64,000 nucleotides of DNA. Source: Streptomyces sp. NBC_01288. Its GTDB lineage: Bacteria > Actinomycetota > Actinomycetes > Streptomycetales > Streptomycetaceae. Of this stretch, positions 8,504 through 17,719 are shown in pieces. The translations under genes and the position numbers were made by a program. Location of the stretch: positions 7,315,001-7,379,000 of the forward strand of contig NZ_CP108427.1 in the NCBI RefSeq assembly GCF_035982055.1, written 5' to 3'. The number at the start of each line of letters is the position of its first letter. Position 1 is the first letter of the stretch. Under the pieces are notes generated by a model, which saw nothing but the letters and a program-made list of their open reading frames with translations, made no database searches and was not told the origin of the DNA.

Positions 8504-9484
8504 ATGACCATGGTCAAGGACGTCACGCACCGGCTCGTCCCCGCCCCCGCGGGCCGTATCCACCTCGTGGAACAGGGCACCGGCCCCCTGGTCCTCCTGG
8601 TGCACGGCTTCCCGGAGTCCTGGTACTCGTGGCGCCACCAGCTCCCGGCACTGGCCGCGGCGGGCTTCCGCGCGGTAGCCGTCGACGTACGCGGCTACGG
8701 CCGCTCCTCGCGCCCCGAGGACGTGTCGGCGTACCGGATGCTCGACCTGGTCGAGGACGCCGTGGCGGTCGTGCACGCGCTCGGCGAGCGGTCGGCGGTG
8801 ATCGTCGGCCACGACTGGGGCGCCGGCATCGCGGCGAACTCCGCCCTCCTCAGGCCGGACGTCTTCCGAGCCGTAGGACTGCTGAGCGTCCCCTACGCGC
8901 CCCGAGGCGGCCCGCGCCCCAGCGAGATCTTCGCGGAGATGGGCGGGGACGAGGAGTTCTACGTCTCCTACTTCCAGGAGCGCGGCCGGGCGGAGGCGGA
9001 GATCGAACCGGACGTACGCGGCTGGCTGGCGGGTTTCTACGGTGCGTTCTCCGCCGACACGATGCCCCAACCCGGCGCCCCCGACCCGCACTTCGTGAGC
9101 AGGGGAGTCGGCGGCACCCTGCGCGACCGCTTCCCGGCGGAGCCGCCCGCCTGGCTGAGCGAGGCCGAACTGGACGTCTACGCAGGCGAGTTCGAGCGCA
9201 CCGGCCTGACCACCGCCCTGAACCGCTACCGCAACATGGACCGAGACTGGGAGGACCTGGCTCCCTACGACGGCGCTCTGATCACCCAGCCGTCCCTGTT
9301 CCTGGGCGGCTCCCTGGACGCCTCTACCACCTGGCTGTCCGACGCGATCGCCGCGTACCCGGTGACCCTGCCCGGCCTGCGCGGCTCGCACATCCTGGAG
9401 GGCTGCGGCCACTGGATCCAGCAGGAACGCCCGGCCGAGGTCAACCAGCACCTGCTCAACTGGCTGGCTGAGCTGCCCGGTTGA
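8504..9484 (+). CDS. Alpha/beta hydrolase, epoxide hydrolase-like
   Basis: 326 residues. The oxyanion motif is LLVHGFPESWYSWRHQ, the nucleophile elbow is VGHDWGA (Asp), and the C-terminal base is the His of LEGCGHWIQQERP, the arrangement of epoxide hydrolases and haloalkane dehalogenases. HGFPESWYSWRHQ favours epoxide hydrolase. The cap domain lies at about residues 140-250. ATG 8504 follows ACGGAGGAC. It stands alone and is convergent with the following methyltransferase, 2 bp apart. Confidence 0.9.
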   Translation: MTMVKDVTHRLVPAPAGRIHLVEQGTGPLVLLVHGFPESWYSWRHQLPALAAAGFRAVAVDVRGYGRSSRPEDVSAYRMLDLVEDAVAVVHALGERSAVIVGHDWGAGIAANSALLRPDVFRAVGLLSVPYAPRGGPRPSEIFAEMGGDEEFYVSYFQERGRAEAEIEPDVRGWLAGFYGAFSADTMPQPGAPDPHFVSRGVGGTLRDRFPAEPPAWLSEAELDVYAGEFERTGLTTALNRYRNMDRDWEDLAPYDGALITQPSLFLGGSLDASTTWLSDAIAAYPVTLPGLRGSHILEGCGHWIQQERPAEVNQHLLNWLAELPG

Positions 9485-9486
9485 CC

Positions 9487-10137
9487 TCAGATACCGGTAC
9501 CGGTGCGCCGTAGGACACGCAGGGAGTCCGTCGCCGAGACCTCCGTGAACGCGCCGGACTCCAGCGCCCGGAGATACACCCGGTAGGGCGCCTGCCCGGT
9601 GAACTCGTCCTCCGGTTCCGGAAACACGTCATGGATCACGAGCAGCCCGCCCTCGGCGACATGGGGCGCCCACCCCTCGTAGTCCCCGTTCGCATGCTCG
9701 TCGGTGTGCCCACCGTCGATGAAGACGAGACCGAGGGGCGTGCCCCAGATGCGGGCCACCTGCGGCGAGCGCCCGACGAGGGCTACTACGTGCTCTTCCA
9801 GTCCGGCCCGGTGCAGAGTCCTGCGGAACGCGGGCAGCGTATCCATCAGCCCGATCTCCGGGTCGACGGTCTCCGGGTCGTGATAGTCCCACCCCGGCTG
9901 CTGCTCCTCACTGCCCCGGTGATGGTCCAGGGTGAGCGCGGTGACACCGGCCTCGCGGGCGGCATCGGCGAGGAGAAGCGTGGAACGCCCGCAGTACGTG
10001 CCGACTTCGAGGAGGGGGAGGCCGAGACTTCCGGCTTCTACGGCGGCTGCGTACAGGGCCAGTCCCTCACCGGCCGGCATGAATCCCTTCGCCGCTTCGA
10101 ACGCGGCGAGGATCTCGGGCTTGGGCGCCGGTGGCAT
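9487..10137 (-). CDS. Class I SAM-dependent methyltransferase (Methyltransf_24-like)
   Basis: 216 residues. Motif I is LLEVGTYCGRSTLLLADAA with an acidic residue in ALTLDHH; FIDGGHTDEHANGDYEGW and LLVIHDVFPEPEDEF are the FIDG-H...D and HD motifs of Methyltransf_24 proteins, which often modify sugars or polyketides. The start ATG 10137 has GAGAGGAAC just upstream. No operon partner; substrate unknown. Confidence 0.82.
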   Translation of the reverse strand: MPPAPKPEILAAFEAAKGFMPAGEGLALYAAAVEAGSLGLPLLEVGTYCGRSTLLLADAAREAGVTALTLDHHRGSEEQQPGWDYHDPETVDPEIGLMDTLPAFRRTLHRAGLEEHVVALVGRSPQVARIWGTPLGLVFIDGGHTDEHANGDYEGWAPHVAEGGLLVIHDVFPEPEDEFTGQAPYRVYLRALESGAFTEVSATDSLRVLRRTGTGI

Positions 10138-10207
10138 GGGAGTTCCTCTCAATGGGCTGCACCCACATGCTGCCGCACCCCCTGCTGAGCAATTCGACAG
10201 GGGGTGC

Positions 10208-10282
10208 CGGGTGTTTTTAGGGGCGCGGGGCTGTGTCGATTTGCGGCTCCGCCGCGTGGGCGCGACCAGCCCCCACGCGCCC
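10208..10282. terminator. Intergenic repeat with hairpin
   Basis: TTTTTAGGGGCGCGGGGCTG (10214-10233) is a partial copy of the repeat at 4381-4449. It is followed by a second inverted repeat GGGCGCG (10258-10264) / CGCGCCC (10276-10282), a plausible terminator for the MFS gene read leftwards. Confidence 0.55.
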
Positions 10283-10301
10283 GCAGACAACGAACTACCG
10301 A

Positions 10302-12035
10302 CTACGCGCTAACGGTCTCGCCGGGCAACGACAGATCCAGGGCAACCGCGACGGAGTCCCCCGCGTGCGTCGCGGACGAGGCCAACGGACCGTGCCCCGA
10401 AGCCCGCGCCGCCAACACATACGCCCCCTGAGACGGCACAGCGAGCACGTAACTCCCGTCCTCCTCGGAGAGCGTCGCCCCCGCCTGCCGCCCACGACGG
10501 TCGATCAGCGTGACCTTGGCCCGGGCGACAGGCGACCCGTCCGCACCAAGAACCCGCCCCCGGAACCCCCGAAGAACCTCCTCGGCCCGCTCAAGATTCG
10601 CTTCCTCCTCGCTGCTGAAGTTCAACTGCGGCGCCCGATTCGGCTTGGGAAGGAACAACGCCATCAACAGGCCGACAGCAACCGCACCCGTAGCGATCAG
10701 GAACGAGACGTGGAACCCGTGCATGGTCGGAATCGCAACCCCGCCCACATGGTTCGCGGTGTTCGCCAGCACCATCCCGATCACCGCACTGGAGACGGAC
10801 GTACCGATCGACCGCATAAGCGTGTTGAGCCCATTCGCCGCACCGGTCTCAGAGGCCGGGACGGCGCCGACGATCAACGCGGGCAACGATGAGTACGCAA
10901 GCCCGATCCCCGCACCGAGCACGACGGCGATGACCAGGGACTGCCAGGCCGCACTCATGAGCCCGAGCCCCGCGCCGTAGCCGATACCGATGATCAGCAT
11001 GCCGAGGATCAGGGTGACCTTGGGGCCGTACTTCGCCGAGAGACGGGCGTAGACGGGGGCCGTGAACATCATCGTCAGGCCGAGCGGTGCCACCAGCAGA
11101 CCGGCGGTGACCATCGACTGGCCGAGACCGTAGCCCGTGGACTTCGGCAGCTGGAGGAGCTGGGGCAGTACGAGGGAGACGACGTAGAAGGAGACGCCGA
11201 CCATGATCGAGGCGAGGTTGGTGAAGAGGACCGCCGGGCGGGCGGTGGTGCGCAGGTCGACCAGCGGGGCCTTCAGGCGCAGCTCCATCACGCCCCACAG
11301 GAGCAGGACGGCGGCCGCCGCGGCGAACAGACCGAGCGTCGTACCGGAGGTCCAGCCCCAGTCGCTGCCCTTGGTGATGGGCAGGAGGAAGAGGACAAGG
11401 CCCGCGGAGAGACCGATCGCGCCGAGCACGTCGAAGGTGCCCTCCGCGCGCATCGGCGACTCCGGTACGACGAGGAGGGTGAGGCCGATCGCGAGGACGC
11501 CGAGGCCGGCGGCGCCGTAGAAGAGGGCGTGCCAGTCGGCGTGCTGGGCGACGAGCGCCGCGGCGGGCAGCGCGAGGCCGCCGCCGACGCCGATCGAGGA
11601 ACTCATCAGCGCCATCGCCGAGCCGAGCTTCTCGCGGGGCAGCATGTCGCGCATCAGGCCGATGCCCAGCGGTATCGCGCCCATCGCGAAGCCCTGGAGC
11701 GCGCGGCCCGCGATCATCGTGAGCAGGTCGCTGGTGAGGGCGCTGACCAGCGCTCCCACGACCATGATGGCCAGGCTGAGGATCAGCATCCGGCGCTTGC
11801 CGTAGAGGTCGCCGAGGCGGCCCATGATCGGCGTGGCGACGGCTCCGGACAGGAGGGTCGAGGTCAGGACCCAGGTGGCGTTGCTGGGCTCGGTGCTCAG
11901 CAGCTGCGGCAGGTCCTTGATGACCGGGACGAGCAGGGTCTGCATCACCGCGACAACGATGCCCGCGAAGGCGAGCACCGGCACGACGGCGCCGGACGGC
12001 CTCCGTGCGGGCTGGTCGGTCGACGTGTGCGTCAT
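10302..12035 (-). CDS. MFS multidrug exporter with C-terminal carboxypeptidase-regulatory-like domain
   Basis: 577 residues. Fourteen hydrophobic segments with the DHA2 signatures (motif A GRLGDLYGKRRMLI after helix 2; LQGFAMGAIPLGIGLMRDM, the motif C region) identify a proton-driven drug efflux pump. Unusually, the last 100 or so residues (FRGRVLGADGSPVARAKVTL...GATLSEEDGSYVLAVP) form a beta-sandwich of the carboxypeptidase regulatory type, with the usual GxxV-x-A-x-V-L pattern. With 14 helices this domain would be cytoplasmic. I chose ATG 12035 (MTHTSTDQ), 26 codons inside the longest frame, because the upstream stretch is not hydrophobic or conserved-looking. Confidence 0.88.
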   Translation of the reverse strand: MTHTSTDQPARRPSGAVVPVLAFAGIVVAVMQTLLVPVIKDLPQLLSTEPSNATWVLTSTLLSGAVATPIMGRLGDLYGKRRMLILSLAIMVVGALVSALTSDLLTMIAGRALQGFAMGAIPLGIGLMRDMLPREKLGSAMALMSSSIGVGGGLALPAAALVAQHADWHALFYGAAGLGVLAIGLTLLVVPESPMRAEGTFDVLGAIGLSAGLVLFLLPITKGSDWGWTSGTTLGLFAAAAAVLLLWGVMELRLKAPLVDLRTTARPAVLFTNLASIMVGVSFYVVSLVLPQLLQLPKSTGYGLGQSMVTAGLLVAPLGLTMMFTAPVYARLSAKYGPKVTLILGMLIIGIGYGAGLGLMSAAWQSLVIAVVLGAGIGLAYSSLPALIVGAVPASETGAANGLNTLMRSIGTSVSSAVIGMVLANTANHVGGVAIPTMHGFHVSFLIATGAVAVGLLMALFLPKPNRAPQLNFSSEEEANLERAEEVLRGFRGRVLGADGSPVARAKVTLIDRRGRQAGATLSEEDGSYVLAVPSQGAYVLAARASGHGPLASSATHAGDSVAVALDLSLPGETVSA

Positions 12036-12164
12036 GGAGTAGGGCCTCCGGGCCGTAGGTGTGGCGTGATCCGTGCGGGATAAGTGCACGGTAAACCTCG
12101 TATGCATGGGCAACTATTCCGATGCTTCGGCGTACTAACGAATCCTTGACCGTCCCATGAAGAT

Positions 12165-12179
12165 CTGACCTGTCGTCAG
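12165..12179. promoter_or_regulatory. Palindrome CTGAC-N5-GTCAG, copy 2
   Basis: CTGACCTGTCGTCAG lies 41-55 bp upstream of the thiolase start and 14 bp before the KstR-type operator at 12194. Confidence 0.6.
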
Positions 12180-12193
12180 CTCTGGTCATTCAC

Positions 12194-12207
12194 TGGAACG
12201 TGTTCTA
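12194..12207. promoter_or_regulatory. KstR-type operator, copy 2
   Basis: TGGAACGTGTTCTA fits TNNAACNNGTTNNA exactly and ends 12 bp before the thiolase ATG, where bound repressor would block transcription. Confidence 0.8.
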
Positions 12208-12219
12208 ATCTCGCCCGCC

Positions 12220-13443
12220 ATGAAGGCCTATGTCGCAGGCGTCGGGATGACGAGGTTCGAGAAGCCCGAGACCCGGGAGTGGCAGTACTGGGACATGGCC
12301 CGCGAGGCCGGGAACGCCGCCCTCGCGGACGCCGGGATCTCCTACGCCGACGTAGAACAGGTTCCCGTCGGCTACTGCTTCCAGCCCTCGACCGCCGGCC
12401 AGCGCGCCGCCTATGAACTAGGTCTCACCGGCATCCCCGTCTACAACGTCAACAACAACTGCGCCACCGGCTCGACCGCCCTGATGCTGGCCCGGCAGCT
12501 GGTGGAGGGCGGGGCGGCCGACTGCGTGCTGGCCCTCGGCTTCGAGAAGATGAAGCGGGGCGCGTTGGGCGGGGGAGCGGACAGTGGGGACTTTTCCACG
12601 TCCCCCGTCGCCCGGCACTACGGCGTCATGGCCGCCCGGCACGGCTTCGAGATGACCCCGCCCACCGCCCAGATCTTCGGCGACGCGGCCCGCGAACACA
12701 TGGAGAAGTACGGCACCACCGAGGCCCAGCTCGCCGCCGTCGCCGCCAAGAACCACCGGCACTCCGCACACAACCCGTACGCCCAGTTCCAGGACGTGTA
12801 CGACGTCGACGACATCCTCGCGGCGAGGGTCGTCCACCACCCGCTCACGAAACTCCAGTGCTCCCCGACCTCGGACGGCGCGGCGGCGGCGGTCGTGGTC
12901 TCCGAACGCTTCGTGGAGCAGCGGGAGTTGGGCACCGGCACGGGTACGGGCACGGGTGCGGGCTCCGGCTCGCTCGTCGAGATCGTCGCCCAGGCGATGA
13001 CCACCGACACCGAGGACTCCTTCGCGTCCGGCTCGTGCATCGACGTCGTCGGACAGCCCATGTCCCGGGCCGCCGCCCGCCAGGTCTACGAACGGTCCGG
13101 ACTCGGCATCGAGGACGTGGACGTCGTAGAACTCCACGACTGCTTCTCGATCAACGAACTCCTGACGTACGAGGCGCTCGGCATGTGCGAGCCGGGGGAG
13201 TCGGGGAAGCTCGTCAAGTCCGGGGGGACGACCTACGGCGGGCGCTGGGTCGTGAACCCGTCCGGCGGGCTGATCTCCAAGGGGCATCCGCTGGGGGCCA
13301 CCGGGATCGCCCAAGTCGCCGAGCTGGTGTGGCAGTTGAGGGGGACGGCGGGGGAGCGGCAGGTGCCGGGGGCCGAGGTGGGGCTCGCGCACAACATCGG
13401 GTTGGGCGGGGCGGCCGTGGTGACCTTGCTGCGGGCGGTGTAG
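12220..13443 (+). CDS. SCP2/Ltp-type thiolase (lipid-transfer protein)
   Basis: 407 residues. It starts MKAYVAGVGMTRFEKPE, typical of SCPx thiolases. The nucleophilic Cys81 is in NVNNNCATGSTALMLARQ; the C-terminal catalytic motifs are GGLISKGHPLGATGIAQVAE and LAHNIGLGGAAVV. These enzymes cleave 3-oxoacyl-CoA of branched or steroid side chains. A Gly/Thr run of six-base repeats at about residues 242-251 is an in-frame insertion in a surface loop. It carries both a KstR-type operator and a CTGAC palindrome directly upstream, which links it functionally to the distant hydratase/dehydrogenase operon at 25.7-28.7 kb. Confidence 0.9.
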   Translation: MKAYVAGVGMTRFEKPETREWQYWDMAREAGNAALADAGISYADVEQVPVGYCFQPSTAGQRAAYELGLTGIPVYNVNNNCATGSTALMLARQLVEGGAADCVLALGFEKMKRGALGGGADSGDFSTSPVARHYGVMAARHGFEMTPPTAQIFGDAAREHMEKYGTTEAQLAAVAAKNHRHSAHNPYAQFQDVYDVDDILAARVVHHPLTKLQCSPTSDGAAAAVVVSERFVEQRELGTGTGTGTGAGSGSLVEIVAQAMTTDTEDSFASGSCIDVVGQPMSRAAARQVYERSGLGIEDVDVVELHDCFSINELLTYEALGMCEPGESGKLVKSGGTTYGGRWVVNPSGGLISKGHPLGATGIAQVAELVWQLRGTAGERQVPGAEVGLAHNIGLGGAAVVTLLRAV

Positions 13444-13560
13444 GTCCTGTGGTGCAGGTCCCGTGGGGTAGGTCCTGCGAGGTCCTGTGGGTCTAGGTCC
13501 TACGGCCGTCCCACGGCCCGGGCGAAATGCCGATGCAAGGGGCGCGGGCCGGTTGAGAGT

Positions 13561-15126
13561 ATGACCACCATGCCCCGAGCCGCTGACGTCTCCCGAATAT
13601 CCCGCCTGTTCCCCCGCGGTACGGCACCGCCCTCCTGGCTGGTCGTGGCGCTCGCGTGTGCCGGGCAGTTCCTCGTCGTGCTCGACGTGTCCGTCGTCAA
13701 CGTGGCACTGCCGTCGATGCGGACCGACCTGGGGATGAGCGCGTCCGGGTTGCAGTGGGTGGTCAACGCGTACGCCATCGCCTTCGCCGGGTTCATGCTC
13801 CTCGGCGGCCGGGCCGGTGACCTCTACGGCCGCAAACGGATGTTCCTGGTCGGGCTCGCGCTGTTCACCCTGGCCTCGCTGTGCGGCGGACTGGCCCAGG
13901 ACGGCTGGCAGTTGCTGCTCGCCCGGGCCGTCCAGGGACTGGGGGCCGCGGTACTGGCGCCCTCGACGCTGACCATCGTCACCTCGGCGGTGGCGGAGGG
14001 CGCGGCCCGCGCCCGGGCCATCGCCACCTGGACGGCGGTCGGCGCCGGCGGCGGGGCCGCGGGCGGACTCGTCGGCGGGGTCCTCGTGGACACCCTGTCC
14101 TGGCGGTGGGTGCTCCTCATCAACGTGCCCGTCGGAGCGGTGGTGCTGCTCAGCTCACTGCGCTGGCTCCCGGAGAGCCGGGCCGGAGACCGGCGGCGGC
14201 TCGACCTGCCCGGTGCCGTCCTGGTCACGGCGGGGCTCGGCGTCCTGGCCTACGGCATCTCGCAGACCGAGGCCGAGGGCTGGACGGCCGCCGCCACCCT
14301 GGTGCCGCTGGCCGCCGGACTCGCGCTGATCGCGCTCTTCCTCGTCGTCGAAGCGCGTACGGCGGCTCCGCTGATGCCGCTGGGGCTGTTCCGGGCGCGG
14401 GCGGTGTCGTCGGCGAACGCGGCGATGTTCCTGTCCGGCTCCGCGATGTTCTGCATGTGGTTCTTCATGACCCTGTACGCACAGAACGTGCTCGGGTACA
14501 GCCCGTTGGAGGCGGGGCTCGCGCTGGTGCCGAGTTCGCTGGCGGTCCTGCTCGGCTCCAAGTCGGCGCCCCGCTTCATGCCGGTGCTCGGCGCGCGCAA
14601 CGTGGCGGTCATCGGGACGCTGATCGCGGCGGTGGGCTTCGGCTGGCAGTCCCTGATGACCGCGCGGGGCGACTACCTGACCGAGATCATGTTCCCCGGA
14701 ATCCTGATGATGCTGGGCGCGGGCCTGACGGCCACCCCGCTCGCCGCGCTCGCCACGTCCGGGGCCGCGCCGGGGGAGGCCGGGCTGGTCTCCGGGTTGA
14801 TCAACACCTCGCGCACGATGGGCGGTTCGCTGGGGCTCGCCGTCATGTCGACGATCGCCGCGGCGCGTACGGCGCGGGTGGCGGGCGGCGGTGGGGGGAC
14901 GCCGGAGGCGCTGACAGAGGGGTATGCGCTGGCGTTCCGTACGGGGGCGGGGGTGCTGCTCGGCGGGGTGGCGCTGATGGTGGTGTGGCTGCCGTGGGGG
15001 AAGGGGGCGGGGCCTGCTGTGGCGGGGGTGAGCGGGGTGAGTGCGAGCGCGGACGGGGAGGTCGTGGTGGACGCGGAGGTCGTGATGGACGCGGAGGGCG
15101 CGGCTTCCACGAGTTTCGAGAAGTGA
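13561..15126 (+). CDS. MFS transporter, DHA2 (EmrB/QacA) drug efflux family
   Basis: 521 residues with 14 hydrophobic helices. The signature LDVSVVNVALPSMRTDLG marks helix 1 of the DHA2 family, GGRAGDLYGRKRMFLVG is motif A, and AVGAGGGAAGGLVGGVLVD is the antiporter motif C. The C-terminal 35 residues (VAGVSGVSASADGEVVVDAE) are low-complexity. ATG 13561 is used. It is probably a proton/drug antiporter in the plasma membrane. No adjacent regulator was seen; the SigE-like sigma gene follows 51 bp downstream. Confidence 0.9.
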   Translation: MTTMPRAADVSRISRLFPRGTAPPSWLVVALACAGQFLVVLDVSVVNVALPSMRTDLGMSASGLQWVVNAYAIAFAGFMLLGGRAGDLYGRKRMFLVGLALFTLASLCGGLAQDGWQLLLARAVQGLGAAVLAPSTLTIVTSAVAEGAARARAIATWTAVGAGGGAAGGLVGGVLVDTLSWRWVLLINVPVGAVVLLSSLRWLPESRAGDRRRLDLPGAVLVTAGLGVLAYGISQTEAEGWTAAATLVPLAAGLALIALFLVVEARTAAPLMPLGLFRARAVSSANAAMFLSGSAMFCMWFFMTLYAQNVLGYSPLEAGLALVPSSLAVLLGSKSAPRFMPVLGARNVAVIGTLIAAVGFGWQSLMTARGDYLTEIMFPGILMMLGAGLTATPLAALATSGAAPGEAGLVSGLINTSRTMGGSLGLAVMSTIAAARTARVAGGGGGTPEALTEGYALAFRTGAGVLLGGVALMVVWLPWGKGAGPAVAGVSGVSASADGEVVVDAEVVMDAEGAASTSFEK

Positions 15127-15177
15127 GGCAACGGTTCGGGCGGCTCATGGACTCCTTTAGACATCTAGGAGGTGCCC

Positions 15178-15726
15178 ATGGGGGATCGCAAGCAGGCTCG
15201 GGAGGCTCGGGATGACGGGTTCCAGAGCTTTGTCATCGGCCGCTGGCCGCGGCTGATGCGGACGGCATTTCTTCTGACGGGGGAGCAGCACGCCGCGGAG
15301 GATCTGGTCCAGTCGACGCTCGAACAGACCTTTGTGGCCTGGCGCAAGGTCGGCGCGGCCGACGATCCGGAAGCGTACGTACGGCGCGTGATGATCAACG
15401 CGCACGCACGCAAACACCGCAGACGACTCAAGGAGTTCCTGGCGCTCAGGGACGACTCGGGCCTGGTGCGCGAGATCGCCGACACCGGTGACCGCATCGC
15501 CCAGGCCGAGGACCGCAGCGCCCTGTTGCAGGCGCTGGCCCAACTGCCGCCGAGGCAGCGGGAGGCGGTGGTGCTGCGGTACTGGGAGGACCTGACCGAG
15601 ACACAGACGGCCCAGGCGATGGGCTGCTCGGTCGGCGCGGTGAAGAGCAACGCGGCCAAGGGGATCGCGAAACTCCGCGCCATACCGGGACTCGCCGAGA
15701 CGGTGACGCAGGGAGGGCGGAAGTGA
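15178..15726 (+). CDS. SigE-family ECF sigma factor
   Basis: 182 residues. Region 2 includes FLLTGEQHAAEDLVQSTLEQ and FVAWRKV; region 4 is LPPRQREAVVLRYWEDLTET then TQTAQAMGCSVGAVKSNAAK, the DNA-binding helix-turn-helix. The ATG 15178 is chosen over an in-frame GTG at 15172 because the strong ribosome site TAGGAGGT (15166-15173) ends 4 bp before it and covers the GTG. It overlaps the next gene by one base (TGATG), so the two are co-translated. Confidence 0.92.
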   Translation: MGDRKQAREARDDGFQSFVIGRWPRLMRTAFLLTGEQHAAEDLVQSTLEQTFVAWRKVGAADDPEAYVRRVMINAHARKHRRRLKEFLALRDDSGLVREIADTGDRIAQAEDRSALLQALAQLPPRQREAVVLRYWEDLTETQTAQAMGCSVGAVKSNAAKGIAKLRAIPGLAETVTQGGRK

Positions 15727-16562
15727 TGAGCGCGGACCGGGAGACGAACCAGACCATGACGGACAGAGACATCGCCTTCCTGCTGGCCGAGGCCGCGGAC
15801 GAGGTCGAGATCGGCATAGCCCCCTACCAGGCGGTGATCCGCGGCGGCCGCCGGCGCCGGACCCGCCGCTGGGCCCTCGCGACGGCCGCGGCACTGGTGA
15901 TCGTCGGCGGGTCGGGCACGCTCGCCCTGGCCGGGCTGCGTGATGGGAACGGGGTGGAGGTGTCGCCGGCGGTGAAGCAGCAGTCGACCGAGCCGTTGAC
16001 TCCCGAGGAGCGGCATGTGTACGAGCCGCAGGGGACCGAGATCGGCATCGGCGATCTCGGCGGCAAGGAGTGGCGGATCACCGTCGACGTGTGGGGCGCC
16101 CCGCGCACCGAGGGGGAGGCCTGGGCCCAGTTCCAGCGCATGAAGGCGTTCGGCGAGGTGCCGGTAGGCGTGCATGCGGGCAAGACGTCCCAACTGGTCG
16201 GCAAGTACTCGTTCTTCACGCGCCGGAGCATCGGGGACGGGGAGTCGGCCACCCTCGCGCAGAACTCGGTCGACACGAAGGACGTCATGGCGGGCACGGA
16301 CCTCGATTCGGTCGCGCTCTCCCTGGACCCGAAGCACACCACCCCGCAGCGCCTGGTGTTCGGCCAGGTCGCCAAGACCGCCCAGGAGGTCACGTGCAGC
16401 TGGAAGGACGGTAGCTCGACCGTTGCCCACAGGGTCGCGGAGGGCGCCGACGTCAACACCGACGAAGCGGCGATCCGACCGGTGGCCGGTTCATCGTCCG
16501 ACTGGTTCGTGTGCGTCGGGCCGGAGGGGACGACGTTCGACTCGGTGAAGGTGACGAAGTAG
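15726..16562 (+). CDS. Single-pass membrane protein, anti-sigma-like
   Basis: 278 residues: a short cytoplasmic part (residues 1-50) with an Arg-rich stretch GGRRRRTRRW, one transmembrane helix (WALATAAALVIVGGSGTLAL) and a 200-residue extracytoplasmic domain with two Cys (VTCSW, WFVCVGP) that could form a disulfide. It is coupled to the sigma gene. I see no HxxxCxxC zinc motif, so it is not a ZAS anti-sigma factor; SigE-family loci often carry this sort of membrane partner instead. Role as regulator is inferred from context. Confidence 0.72.
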   Translation: MSADRETNQTMTDRDIAFLLAEAADEVEIGIAPYQAVIRGGRRRRTRRWALATAAALVIVGGSGTLALAGLRDGNGVEVSPAVKQQSTEPLTPEERHVYEPQGTEIGIGDLGGKEWRITVDVWGAPRTEGEAWAQFQRMKAFGEVPVGVHAGKTSQLVGKYSFFTRRSIGDGESATLAQNSVDTKDVMAGTDLDSVALSLDPKHTTPQRLVFGQVAKTAQEVTCSWKDGSSTVAHRVAEGADVNTDEAAIRPVAGSSSDWFVCVGPEGTTFDSVKVTK

Positions 16563-16693
16563 CGCCGCAGTAGGTGAACTGGCGCTGAAGCAGGGCATGT
16601 CGGCCCTGAGGGTGGCGTGACGCGCGGCGGTGGATGTCGGGGCCCCGGAAAACGGTTCGCCGACTTCGCGGGGCTCTGACACGGTGGCGCACT

Positions 16694-17647
16694 ATGACGA
16701 ACGTCGAGCTTGTCACCGCCGCGGACCTGCGGCTCATGCAGGGGCTGGCGCAACGCGTCACCGCCGTCCGCCCGGAGCTGGTGAACGCCGAGGCGATGTT
16801 CGGCGAGCTGGCCTGGAACTGGGGCAAGGGGCACGCCGCCGCTGACACGGGCCGGCCGCGTCGGCTGTGGTTCTCCGGCGGGGAGCTGGTGGCGTGGGGC
16901 TGGGCCCAACTTCCGCACCGGGTGCGGCGGAACGACGGCTCGGTCAAGGACAACACCGAGGCCTGCCTCACGTACCAGGTCCACCCCGACCACGCCGGCC
17001 TGATCGACGAGGTGATCGACTGGTACGACGGCACGGCGGCGGGCATCGAGCGGACGGTGATGCCCAGCGCCGCCGACGGGTTCGCCCTGAAGCGATGGGC
17101 GGCACACGGCTACGAGACCGACTCGGCCGCGCTCGGCGACACCGGTTCCTGGACCCAGCTCAACGAGCGGAACCTGACGGACCTGGAACAGCCGGTACTC
17201 CCAGAGGGATTCGGCTTCCGCACCGCCGACGAGGCCGGCCCCGAGGCCGCGGTCCAGGCCCACCTCGACGCCTGGGCTCCCTCGGCCTACACAGCCGAGA
17301 GCTACGAGAGCGTCCGGCGGACACCGGGCTACCGCGGCGACCTGCACATCCTGGTGGAGGCACCGGACGGCACGATGGCCTCCTCGACGATCATGTGGCT
17401 CGACGAGGCGAACAGGACGGCGGAGTTCGAGCCGGTCGGCACACATCCGGAGTACCGGCGCCTGGGGTTGGCAAGGGCGATGCTCCTGCACGCGATGCAC
17501 CGGGCACGAGCGGCCGGGGCCACGCACATGACGGTCGCCTGCCTGGGCGCGCCGGGACATCCCCGGGCACGCGGCCTGTACTACGGCCTCGGTTTCCGGG
17601 AGCTGTCGCGGGACGCACCGCTGGTGAAGGGTGCGGGCGTGGGCTGA
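16694..17647 (+). CDS. GNAT-family acetyltransferase
   Basis: 317 residues. The C-terminal half holds the acetyl-CoA site: motif A is FEPVGTHPEYRRLGLARAM (V-x-T-x-P-x-x-R-x-x-G-x-x-x), followed by LLHAMHRARAAGATHMTVAC and ARGLYYGLGFREL. The N-terminal half is a degenerate GNAT fold, a common tandem layout. ATG 16694 gives the start MTNVELVTAADL. Substrate unknown; no operon partner. Confidence 0.85.
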   Translation: MTNVELVTAADLRLMQGLAQRVTAVRPELVNAEAMFGELAWNWGKGHAAADTGRPRRLWFSGGELVAWGWAQLPHRVRRNDGSVKDNTEACLTYQVHPDHAGLIDEVIDWYDGTAAGIERTVMPSAADGFALKRWAAHGYETDSAALGDTGSWTQLNERNLTDLEQPVLPEGFGFRTADEAGPEAAVQAHLDAWAPSAYTAESYESVRRTPGYRGDLHILVEAPDGTMASSTIMWLDEANRTAEFEPVGTHPEYRRLGLARAMLLHAMHRARAAGATHMTVACLGAPGHPRARGLYYGLGFRELSRDAPLVKGAGVG

Positions 17648-17719
17648 GGGCAGGTCGGTGCCGTAGCCGCCCCCGGCGCCGGACGCGGGGTGCTCGACGC
17701 CCTTCAGCGCGCCAGGGGG

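Noticed and set aside
12418..13392. 324-codon minus-strand frame over the thiolase
   Set aside because: Antisense shadow; the plus-strand thiolase has complete catalytic motifs.
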